64,000 nt of DNA. Source: Kuschelorhynchus macadamiae (Eukaryota; Arthropoda; Insecta; Coleoptera; Curculionidae). The translations under genes and the position numbers were made by a program. The stretch covers positions 839,001 through 903,000 of the forward strand of contig JAUTXW010000110.1 in NCBI GenBank assembly GCA_030620095.1. The letters run 5' to 3'. Shown piece by piece: positions 22,790 to 33,769 of the stretch (position 1 is its first letter; every line of letters begins with the position of its first letter). The notes below the pieces were generated by a model. That model was not told the DNA's origin. It worked only from the letters and a program-made list of their open reading frames with translations, and searched no databases.

Positions 22790-23140
22790 CAGCATTTTAG
22801 GACTAAAAGTTCATGTAAACATGTGTACGCAAGGCCTTCGTTTTTGAGATACAGAGTGTCAAAATTTTATTTTTTTTTAATTTTTTCATGGACCTTGTAC
22901 ATTTCTAGAAATAAATCATTCAAATTTGACACACATTACGGCTATAATACATTTTACAAAAATTTAATGGGTGTTACTTTTTTCCAGGTCGCGACCTCTT
23001 TTACCCCCCGAAATTTTACTGGAACGTCACCGGCTGCTTTTATTTAGAAAAGCAGATTCCCCTTTTCGTTTTCTAATTTTTTAGTTTTTTAGTTTAATTT
23101 GATATTTTGAACCGTTTAGACGTTAGTTAGCAAAATGCTA
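22790..23140 (+). repeat. inverted repeat B, left copy
   Basis: Matches the reverse complement of about 27575-27830 through CATTTTAGGACTAAAAGTTC, ATGGACCTTGTACATTTCTA, AAATCATTCAAATTTGACA, TTTTACAAAAATTTAATGGG and TATTTTGAACCGTTTAGACG. Spacing is interrupted by small indels. The pair encloses a 4.4-kb block with two transposase relics. Confidence 0.75.
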
Positions 23141-23149
23141 AGGCTCTAC

Positions 23150-23449
23150 ACATTTAAAATCTGATGTTATTTGTTCTGTATTTATTTTGATTGCTAAAAA
23201 AGCAGCAAGTAGTCCATTTTAGGACTAGAAGTTGAAATAAACATGTGTTCGAAAGGCTTTAGTTTTTGAGAACAAAGCTCTAAAGTTTTATTTTTTTTTA
23301 AATGTTAACAGGGTGTATCTCAAAAACTTAGGCCTTTCGAATACATGTTTACCTGAACATTTAGTCCTAAAATGAACTGAAAAATTACGTCCTGCATTTT
23401 TAGCAATCAAAATAAAAACAGAAAAAAATAACATACAATTTTAAATGTT
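23150..23449. repeat. fold-back (MITE-like) element
   Basis: Two arms of about 135 bp (23150-23285 and 23310-23449) are reverse complements with few mismatches, for example TTATTTTGATTGCTAAAAA against TTTTTAGCAATCAAAATAA, around a centre at about 23297. It shares the core TTTTAGGACTA with inverted repeat B. Confidence 0.8.
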
Positions 23450-23539
23450 TAAATTCACACATTTTTTTTATTTATTTATTATAATAGCATAATCAAACAT
23501 AAAAAACCAGTGAATAAAAACAGATAGAAAAATCAAATG

Positions 23540-24790
23540 AAAATTAATGAGAGACTTGAGTTGGAAGCTGAGAAATCAGATGATCAATATCACTAGTACA
23601 TAAGCGCAAAGTGTTTTCTAAATTAACAACTGTAAGCCGAGTTCGACGCTTATTTTTATTAATTTTCATGACTGAAAAAAGCTGCTCACGTTTATACGTG
23701 CTAACGAATGTACAAATTATTTTTCGTGCGAAAACTCTCAGCTGTTGATACTTTTCTTCGGAAAGATATGTTTTGTAAAATTCCCTTAGTTCCACATCAT
23801 CAAATTTACTTCAATTTATGAGTCTTCTTGAAGCTTGATCAACTCCATTTGTAGGTGAAGCGGAGCATCTTCCACATTACACTTACAAGGAAAATCGGAA
23901 TACCGATCAATGAATTGCTCTGACAGTAATTTCAGTTATTCAGCATAGCGACCGTATTCAATGTTTTCGTGACTGGATAATGTTAAAAAATCAAAACACT
24001 TTTTACTTCTCATTTGTGTTTTCCACAAGCGAATTTTGTTTTGAAAAGCTTTCAGATGACTGTTCAGCTGATTTACCAATTGCTCTAGTTTTTTTTTAGC
24101 AGGAATGCTAAGTCACAAAGCCATGTTGGATCACAAATTTGCGGCAATGTTTTCCCTTTCATTTCTATAAAATCAGCTATTTCTTTCCTAAGGTCATACG
24201 ATCATTTTAGCATTTTACCTTTGCTTAGCCACTTTACTTCGCAATAGTATTTCACATTATCGTGTTCTGAAGAGAGTTCATCCAAAAATGCTTTAAACTG
24301 GCGATGGTTAAGACCGCGGGATCTAATGAAATTGATATTACTTACTACCACATCCATAACGTTCTTTAGTTGAATTGATTTAGAGCACAGGTTTTGTTGT
24401 GTGAATAATGCAATGCAGAATTATTAAATCACATTCTTGTACATTCATAGCGGTTTTCCTTTCCTTCAGAATTTCGATAAAACCTTTTCGTGAACCGACC
24501 ATTGAAGGCGCACCATCTGTACACACTCCAACTAATATACACCACTGCAAACCATATTGCTCAAAAGTACTTTGCACCTCGGCAAAAATACCTTTTCCAG
24601 TAGTGGTTCCTTGTAGTGGCCGTAAAGCCACTAATTCCTCTGTCACTACAAATTCTTCATCAACTCCTCGTATAAAAATAGCTAACTGGGCTGTGTCAGA
24701 CAAATCGGTACTCACATCCAAAGCAATCGAAAATGCTTGACAACTACCTAATCTATGGGTCAATGTTTTTTGGATATTACTAGCCATATA
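23540..24790 (-). pseudogene. hAT-type transposase relic
   Basis: In minus order: ALDVSTDLSDTAQLAIFIRG and LVGVCTDGAPSMVGSRKGFI (24787-24380), then LLKxHCIIHT-like residues, a stretch with NINFIRSRGLNHRQFKAFLD, KYYCEVKWLSKGKMLK (about 24290-24190), and the C-terminal dimerisation part FVSTYKREQLFSVMKINKNK with RLTVVNLENTLRLCTS (23720-23580). This order matches the GTF2IRD2/SCAND3-like (Charlie) group of hAT transposases. Stops and frameshifts divide it. Matching TIRs with an 8-bp duplication were not found. Confidence 0.8.
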
Positions 24791-25231
24791 TCATATCTAT
24801 ACGTAGAACCATAGTATGTCGCGATAAGCTCACTTTCTCAAACTCTTTCTTCTTTTCTGGCACAAAAAGTTCTGCAACATCTAAAGTGCGGGACACGAAA
24901 GAAAACTGGGCGGTCCTTAAAATAAAGGTTCATAGTCTTAAGCAAGCGGAAAAGTAAAATTTGTGTACGCAAACAAATGTATGTTATTTTATTTGTCGTA
25001 ATAGTTTGCCGCTTCACCTATAAAGTGCACCAGCTAAGCGGCACGGAAAATTAATCGTGGATTTAGTAAATTTCGCACTGGTCCACTTGTAATTGGGATG
25101 TGCCTAGAGTCTCCATGCACTTGCCGCTAGAAGGTTCAAGCTATTTCCAGTGGCGCCTATACACTTCGAGCATTTGTTTTTATTTCTATATAAATGCGTT
25201 GCGTTGAATTTGAATTATTATTTCCAAGTAA

Positions 25232-26608
25232 CAATGGCGAGCAAAAGAGGAAAAACAATTCGAAGCGGTGCACGTGAAGTTATTGCGAGCATTATAGAGG
25301 CCTGTACTAGAGAAGCTGAAAATAATACTTTGACTATTTCAATTAAAAATCGAACAGAACGCGCTGCATTTTACACTGGTGTTTCGGAAGGTAGTGTAAG
25401 AAAAATTCAAAGAGACATAATGATCGCTCATGTTCTACTTCACCTTTAAAATCTCCTGGTAAAAAAAGTCCCCGATTATCATACAAAGATAAAATTGACT
25501 ATGGTGATTTTCAAGTAATTCGACGAACAATAGAAGATTTTTATGTAAACTTGAAGAAAGTTCCGACCTGCAAACCTTTACTTCGTGCTGTAAAGAACAA
25601 AATAGATTTTCCGTACGGGTATAAAACTTTAAATCGGCTTTTACGATCAAATGGTTTTGTTTGGCGCAAGTGCCAAAATAAACGAAAATTGCTCATTGAG
25701 AGACCAAATATTTTTCACTGGCGGGTGAAATATCTATCAACTGTAAGGCAAGAAGGACGCAATATTGTGTATCTAGACGAAACCTGGGTAGATAATGATA
25801 TGACAGTGAACAAACGCTGGTAAAGTGAAAGTGTTACAGGTGTTGTTCAGAGAATCCGCTCTAGTAGTGGCCTTATTATAGTTCATGCTGGTTCAGAAGC
25901 CGGATTTGTTCCTGGTGCTGCTTTAGTTTTTCGCTCGGGACTAACAACTGGAGACTATCATGGACAGATAAATAGAGATAAGTTTGAAAAGTGGTTGCTC
26001 GAGAAGCTTCTACCTAACATTCCTCCCAAATCACTCGTGGTAATGGATAATGCGTCTTATCATTCTCACGTAGAAGATAAAGTGCCAACTAAATACTCTA
26101 CAAATGCTCATATGATATCGTGGCTTAAATCGAACAATCTTGTATGTGATCCAACATGGAGAAAATATCAATTATATGAAGTAATACAAGCCTAGAGAAA
26201 AAAAGTATAAAATTGACGGTCTTTTACGTAACCTCAGTCATACACCTTTAAGGTTGCCTCCATACATGTGCGACCTCAACCGTGTTGAACTTGCATAGGT
26301 AGGAGTCAAAAAATATATTCGAAAGCGCAACACCGGTGAACATTCAATTAAAGATTTAAATAAAATAACATTAGAAGCGATTGACTCAATATCGGCTGAA
26401 AATTGGAAATCGTATGTTAAACATGTTCGTTCTATTGAAGATAAATACTGGGAAGTATGGTAAAATGGAAACGGTTATTGATGATTTAGTTATCACACTG
26501 GGATCTTCAAATAGTGACGACGAAACCTCATCATTTTCAGAGGAAGACAACGATTTAGAAGGAATCGAACCATTAGAATCACAGCCGTCAACCTCAAAAA
26601 TGGCTTAG
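25232..26608 (+). pseudogene. DDE_3-type (IS630/Tc1-related) transposase relic
   Basis: Starts MASKRGKTIRSGAREVIASI (25232) with a helix-turn-helix-like N-terminus to about 25430, then shifts frame. The catalytic part carries RRTIEDFYVNLKKVPTCKPL, NIVYLDETWVDND (first Asp, about 25770), LVVMDNASYHSHV (second Asp, 26040) and PPYMCDLNRVELA (third acidic, about 26250-26297). Breaks: frameshift near 25440, TAA at 25821-25823, a stop after YEVIQA (26193-26195), and TAG at 26296-26298 where relatives have Trp. An acidic tail (SSNSDDETSSFSEEDNDLEG) ends at 26608. This is a DDxE transposase of the type abundant in aphids and beetles. Element ends were not resolved. Confidence 0.75.
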
Positions 26609-26842
26609 TTTTTTTTCATATATTTTGTAAAATTGTTCATAAAGTAGCTGTCAATAAACTGCTTTAAAATAACTAATTTTCTGTTCAATACCGGGTGTCA
26701 AAAATATCTAATATTGCAATTAATATTTGAAAAACTACAGAACTCATATTTTTCCAAAATTAACACATCAATGTAGTTATAGTAGGGGAGCCAGCACTGA
26801 TTTCAGTGAACAAGATTTATCAAAATTTTAACTTATGCTGTC

Positions 26843-27389
26843 TGTCATATTACTTTGTACAAGAGGCGTCATTCTGAAGTACTATATAGGGCGTTTTCTA
26901 ATTGCGTGCTAATGTTAAAGGGGGGTGATTCTTGGACCTTTTTAAGAAGAAAGTTTAATATGAACCTAAGTCTTAACTTTGGAGATACAGGGTTTTAAAA
27001 AAACATTTTTTTTTAAATCCTAATTCTGATGCTATTATAGATAAATAACTGTGTGAAATTTGATACACGTCTTTTATGCATTAAAGGACATTTTTTATTA
27101 ACAATCCATTTTTGAAATTTCTACCAGTGGCGTGCATATGTAATTAACCTGGGTAAATCCGTATGCTCCTTAATGCATAGAAGACGTGTATCAAATTTCA
27201 TGCAGTTATCTACAATAGCATCAGAATTGGGATGAAGAAAATTTTTTCTCTTTTTAAACTTTACCATCCTGTATCCCAAAAGTTAAGAGTTTTAGGACAT
27301 AAAAACACCCCTTTTAACATCAGCACGCAATTAGGAAACGCCCTGTATAGTACTTTACAATGACGGCCCCTGTATAAAGTAATATGACA
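26843..27389. repeat. 547-bp fold-back element
   Basis: Arms of about 240 bp (26843-27090 and 27160-27389) are reverse complements, including TGTCATATTACTTT/AAAGTAATATGACA at the outer ends, ATAGGGCGTTTTCTAATTGC/GCAATTAGGAAACGCCCTGT, and AAATTTGATACACGTCTT/AAGACGTGTATCAAATTT. The centre holds CCAGTGGCGTGCATATG. Typical of a non-autonomous DNA element. Confidence 0.85.
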
Positions 27390-27439
27390 AACGGAGACAG
27401 ACGGCCACTTTTGGCATACCTATGTGTACTAAATCTTAG

Positions 27440-27560
27440 ATTTTTTTGGGCGTTATTTGAAATTTCTTTATCTCTCGCGGGCCGGATTGCGGCTGGTCGA
27501 GAGCCGGATCCGGCCCGGCGGTCGGGGGTTACCCATATATGGTGTATAGCCTCAGAATTT
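27440..27560. other. GC-rich remnant, possible hAT end
   Basis: TCTCTCGCGGGCCGGATTGC with GAGAGCCGGATCCGGCCCGG contrasts with the AT-rich surroundings and resembles the CGGGCCGC-rich subterminal regions of Charlie-like hAT elements. It may belong to the minus-strand hAT relic at 23.5-24.8 kb, but this is only a resemblance. Confidence 0.3.
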
Positions 27561-27574
27561 GGTAACTAACATCT

Positions 27575-27830
27575 AAACGGTTCAAAATATGATCTGATTT
27601 TCTAAGTAAAACACCCAGTAGATTTTTGTAAAATATATTACAGCTATTTTGTAGATATTACTTACAGTATAGCGTATGTCAAATTTGAATGATTTATATT
27701 TAGAAATGTACGAGGTCCATGACAAAAAAATAAAAAAAAATAAAAATTTGATACCCCGTTGCTAAAAAAAAAAAGACTGTGGACATATGTTTATATGAAC
27801 TTTTAGTCCTAAAATAAGTGAACAAATTAC
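27575..27830 (-). repeat. inverted repeat B, right copy
   Basis: Reverse complement of 22790-23140 (see that entry). It ends near the word GAACTTTTAGTCCTAAAATA. Confidence 0.75.
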
Positions 27831-28071
27831 GTCCTTCAATTTCAGCCTAAAATTAAAAATCATCCTGTATACAATAGTGGAGTCCATGGGAATACATTGC
27901 CTCTCAGGCAGAGTTTTTCTCAAATTTCTCGGAAGTTTTCAAAGGTAAAGGCATCAAACCTGGTATATTTACAATCAGCAAGAAAAGACCCAATGCCCCA
28001 TTAAAAAATACAACTTATGGTGTTTTTCTTTTGTTTTTTTGACGATGTCAAGATGTATTGATCTCACTGTA

Positions 28072-28251
28072 CAGGGTGTCTTATGTAAACGGGCCACTCG
28101 ATAACTCCGTTATGGTTTAGCTAGAATGAAAATTCAAAAAACGAAGTTATGTAGTTTCTGGGCTATCGGGTTAAGACATAACAAAAACATTTGCAAGTCA
28201 TACAAAAAAAACATGGTAGAAAAACTGATTTTTGAAAAAAACTTCACCCTG
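28072..28251. mobile_element. 180-bp MITE-like element with CAGGGTG ends
   Basis: Starts CAGGGTG at 28072 and ends CACCCTG at 28251, each flanked by TA (28070-28071, 28252-28253). Only about 7 bp of the ends are inverted. It carries no gene. The ends match those of mariner-like copies 2 and 3. Confidence 0.5.
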
Positions 28252-28259
28252 TATATTAC

Positions 28260-29995
28260 AAGTGGATTGAGTAGTTGAGGTTATATGATATATTTTTGTG
28301 TATTCAGTTTTTAAATTTGACTTCCGGATTAATCGGAAATGACACCGGAAGCAAAATTTGTGTGTATAACTCCATTAAATTTTAGTACAGGTCGATAGAG
28401 CTATTTTCCCTACTCGTTGGCCCATTTGAAACTACCACAGCCTACTATTGAATGTACAAAAATTGTATAGGGTTGCGATATTTCCGATGTCGTTTCTGGT
28501 TAAACCGGAAGTGCAATTAAAAAACCAACTACATAAAAAAACTTCATATAACCTCAACTGTCAAACCTCGACAGGACGAATTTTTTCCTGTGTATTTTAA
28601 CGGAATAAAACCAAAGAGTCTGCTTGTACGCCTTTTTGTTTTTTGAATCGTATGGACTAGTATTTAATATCTGATAATGTTTAAAATTCTCTAAATATCT
28701 GCATCTCAGCTTTTCAAAAGTGATAAAAATAACATGATAATACCCATATTATCATGTCGTTTTTGATTCTTATTTTAGTTTGACAACCATAAAAATATGT
28801 CATCCTTGTTTTACATTTTTAACAATCCTTTGTTTTCATTCTATATTGATTTCAGTTGTTAGTACCGTTTAGAATTTAGTCGAGTAAATGAGGTGAAATA
28901 AAAGCTGCAGGTAAGTACATCCCAAAATATAACATTCTCACTTTTGCAGTTGTAAATGGACAATAAAGATATTCTGACAATCTGCTTATGAAAAGTTGCA
29001 GATATGGACTTGATGGTATTATTTATTTTTATTAAATTATTATGTTCATTTTAGTAGGTGCGTGTAATACAAATGGATAAAAAGTGAGTAGTTAAAGGAA
29101 AAAGATAAAATAAAATTAAAAATAAATATACGGTATGAACACTGGGGATATGTCGTATAAATAAACATATATTTCAACTTGAGCTTAATTCAGCTAAGGT
29201 AATTATTGGTGGTTCTATATTATTTAAATAAATGTACGAACCTTCAACTTTTACTAAATCCTGAATGAAATTTTTCCAGCTTTCACAAGGAATGTCATTT
29301 ATAACATTCTTTAATTAATTCATCCATTTAATCACATGAACACAACCTTAATAGGGTATTTATTGCCCTATTAAAAAGGCAGAAAGTTAGGATTTTGTAA
29401 TCGGGAATGTATTTTCTTTTTTTATTTGGTTATTTCTGGTTCACTTTTAAAATTCAAGAAAATACTTGTAAGTATTAAGTTTCTATCACAATATCAAATA
29501 TAATGTATTTTTGCTGTTTTAGTTTTAATAATAAATGGGTTCTAACGTTAAAAACTTGGGCAGTTTTATTTTTAGTTTAACATTTAAAAGCAGACAATGA
29601 GAAGCTTTGTTTTTAAACTTTATCCGAATATAAATGCTGATAAAGAAATATATATAAAAAAGAAAGTTTTAATTAAAAATGGGAAAATGACGTAATTTCT
29701 GGTTAAATCCGAAAGTGAACAAGATTGTCGAACATTGGTTAAAGTTACAAATACATTATCATAATATTTTGAATTGATATTTTAATAAATAATTTATCGA
29801 GTTAGCCGTTACTTGACGGATTATTACGGACGGACCTCTCCTAATTTATTTCCGTTTGACAGCTGTTTTGACACACTGTGTTTGTTTCAAAAACCAACTT
29901 AAGACTGATATTAAAACTAGATTTTGTAACAATAGTAAAAGAGTCTACTTACCTAACCCTAGCAGATTTTAGCCATAAAGATTTAACATTCGGGA
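28260..29995. other. intron sequence, no gene
   Basis: Contains words CGGAAATGACACCGGAAGC (28330) and TAAACCGGAAGTGCA (28503) that recur near 58570-58810, so it holds scraps of a repeat with ACCGGAAGT words. No coding region seen. Confidence 0.45.
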
Positions 29996-30217
29996 ACCGT
30001 TTAGGTCGATTTGATCGTTCAATAAAATATTATGGTTTTTCCTGTTATTAATTTCGAGACTTTCCAAGTAATTTAACTTGTAACTTTTAAATTCATTATT
30101 AAAATTATGATTTGTTTCTAATAAATGTTTTGCATATTTAGAATAGTTTTTTGTTAATATAATAAATGTTTTGCATATTTAGAATCAGTTTTTTATATAT
30201 ATATATATGTTTTGTAT

Positions 30218-30946
<729 letters not shown>

Positions 30947-30954
30947 TAATTAAT

Positions 30955-31640
30955 CGATGTACAAAACTATGAAAGGCTGCTACCTTACGTGTGAATGAGT
31001 GGTTTGATGTATTATGTATTGTTATATCTGCATAGGATGGTTTATGACAAATTTCAAAATCGTGTTTAATATTAAAGTTCCTGATTTTTAAATCTAAAAA
31101 GTTTTTGGACTTGTTTTGTTCTAGTTCTAAAGTAAATCTTATATTTTTATGTAATTTATTAATAGAATTTAGAAAGAGGTTAAGTTGTCTCTCTGTGCCT
31201 GTGAAATAAGACAAAATATCGTCAACGTATCTGTACCAATAAATAAACTTGTCTGGTACAGGGTTATTATCTACTATTTGTTTTAAGTTATCAAGAAATA
31301 TTTCAGCTAAAATAGAATATTTTAGCTAAAATAGGACTAAACGGGTTACCCATTATTAAACCTTCTTTAATTAAATAAATGGAGCCATTAAATTCAAAAT
31401 AATTTTGATCAAGGCACATTGCCAACAAATCTAATATGTCATTCCTAACAATAGCTTTGACTTTGTTTTTTAATAGCAAATTATCCACTAAGTTCATAGC
31501 TTCAATAGGGGGGATCCTGGGATATAGGTTTTGCACATCCAAAAAAATTAAAATAGCGTTATTTGGAATTGTTATATATTTATCGTTTATCGTGAAAGCT
31601 TTCGTATAATCCTGTTTATTACTGGAGTGTTGAATTCTTA
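30955..31640 (-). pseudogene. PLE reverse transcriptase (partial, 19-bp tandem duplication)
   Basis: The frame 31640-31303 carries FLDVQNLYPRIPPIEAMNLV, FEFNGSIYLIKEGLIMGNPF and SPILA, the palm region before the active site. A 19-bp tandem duplication (about 31313-31331, CTATTTTAGCT repeated) shifts the frame. In the next frame the catalytic YVDDI lies near 31230, followed by SYFTGTERQLNLFLNSI, FTLELEQNKSKNFLDLKI and RKVAAFHSFVHRLINV, where the (AT)n tract begins. Order and motifs match PLE reverse transcriptases. The long Ile-Tyr ORFs across the tract are not proteins. Confidence 0.85.
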
Positions 31641-31922
31641 CCTGTGTCTGTGGTTTGTCATAGGATTAACGTAGAGTCCATTCTCAGGGGCGTGTGCCGG
31701 CTCTAAGCTTCGTCCGTTCAAGGGCGGATGCAGGTAGAATGGCTCCAAGGAGTTTAAAGAATTCTTAGAATTTTTCGTGTTGGTTATGTTTGACTTTGGT
31801 TTGCAGGTCGAGCAGTCCGACCCTGTGCTGTTGCCCTAAAAAATTTATTTTGATATAAAAATACAATTTTTCTGTTTCTGTTTGTTGAATATACACTTTA
31901 AAGATCTTATGTGACTACGTCG

Positions 31923-32029
<107 letters not shown>

Positions 32030-32639
32030 AGCCGTATTGTATTGGTTTTTATACTATTTTATGTTTGGACTAACCACGAAGGCCTAAAGTCACACGCACT
32101 TCACGGTATTTGTATAGTTTGTGTGGTTTGGGCCACACACGTTAATGCCGCCACGATCGTTATTGTATGGCTACAACTATTACCTAGTTTTAGCAATACG
32201 TCCGTTACGGTTCATGGTCTTCTTAAAAAATCATCCATGTTTGAACCAACGCAAGTTAACTTCGGACTGCTATCAGGATGGGACATTCCTATTCTTTGCC
32301 ATTTCTCGGGGGAAATTCTATATTGAATTCTGACCGGCAGCCTATTTATAAGTGAACTAGTTAAATGCAATATTTACATTTCATTACATAATCAAATATG
32401 CGAAATAAAACAAGAAAGACCTTTAGGTAAGATAGGCTGCATAAGTAATCGAAATAATTTTTTTTGTGAATATACAGGGTGGTTTAGAAATATTTACAGA
32501 AAATTCAGGATATGCTTCTTTAGCTAATTTCAAGTTCCATTTAGAACAATTCTGGTTTTTAGACCGATTTTTTTAACACCGCCATTGTGTTCCGTCATGC
32601 GGAATTCGTATCAGTTTATCCCTACAAAATATTTATTTT

Positions 32640-33760
32640 TTTTGCAAATTTGTCAATTGAATAAGAAAATTTTTCACGTTGACTTATTAAAAAAAAATTA
32701 TATCATACTTAATGCTTGCATACAATTTGAAATTAATGTAGTTTTTTCAGGCGGATTTTTACATATTTTATTAGGCCGCCATCTTGGACTCGTACCAAAA
32801 TATTATCAGTTCATTTTTATGTAACATTCGATTTTTGTGTAAAAATTGAGATAAAATGGCTAACTAGTTTTTTGTAATAATTTTTTTAACATTTCACCAG
32901 ACCATTTTGTTTCGTTATATTGGATTTTTACCAAAATGTTACTAGATTATAACAGGATCTTTGATTTTTGTCAAAAATTTGAAGTGAATCGGATAAGTAG
33001 TCCTAACACTAGAACCTGTGTTGGAAGATAGATCAAATTACAAGACTAACCACACTACACCACAACTTGTTACGTTCTGTATGCGCGTTTCGCTAATCAA
33101 GTTAGCATCATCAGCAGATGATATAAACTATTGTGGTGTAGTGTGGTTAGAACTTTTGTATTTTGATTGGATAAGTAGTATTTTAATTATGCCGCGGACT
33201 GACAGACTGCATTTCAGAAGATATGAAAAACCTGTGAGGAATATTTTTTCACGATTACGCCATCTTAATATCACACTTAATCCTTGCACAAAATTTGAAA
33301 TCGATCCAACAGTAGTTTTTAAAGGCTGATTTTTTTAAAATATTTTATTAAACCGTTATTCTGCTTTTCCATCTTGGATTCGTAACAAAATATAACCGGT
33401 TAATTCCTGTGAAATACTTATTTTTGTGTAACATTTTAAGTAAATTGGATAAACAGTTTTTTAGTAATTTTTTAAACATTTCAATAGGCTGCCATTTTGT
33501 TTCACCACAATGGATTTTTACAGAAATGTTACCAGGTCATCCCTATATGACCCTTAATTTTTGACCAAAATATGAAGTCAATCGAGAAAGTAGTTTTTTA
33601 GTTATGTCGCGAGCAGACAGACAGACCGATCGAGACACCCACAGACAGACCGACGGAATTGAGAAAACGTGTTTTTTTGGCATCTAGAGACCCTAAAACA
33701 TGAAGATCTATATAAACCTGGGAGGGTAATTTTTTTTCACGATACTCATTTCGAGGGAAG
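32640..33760 (-). repeat. interspersed repeat family A, copy 4 (long, with an insertion)
   Basis: Reverse orientation. Four or more modules are seen, each with a GCCGCCAT- or GCCATTTTGTTTC-type word followed by a TGGATTTTTACCAAAATGTT-type word and GGATAAGTAGT. It ends with CAGACAGACAGACC, AAACGTGTTTTTTTGGCATC, TAGAGACCCTAAAACATGAA and a TTTTTTTTCACGA word. A 167-bp foreign segment interrupts it at 33002-33168. Confidence 0.75.
33002..33168 (-). mobile_element. 167-bp insert with 11-bp direct repeats and hammerhead-like hairpin
   Basis: GGATAAGTAGT occurs at 32991-33001 and again at 33169-33179, bracketing 167 bp absent from other copies of the surrounding repeat. The insert contains a perfect 20-bp inverted repeat (33046-33065 with 33131-33150) extended outward with small differences. 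Between the arms the minus strand reads CTGATGA (33114-33108), one T, a 5-bp stem GCTAA/TTAGC (33106-33102 with 33096-33092) and GAAA (33091-33088). Variable-length duplications and such motifs are known for Penelope-like and retrozyme-type elements. The identity is inferred. Confidence 0.6.
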
Positions 33761-33769
33761 TTATAACTA

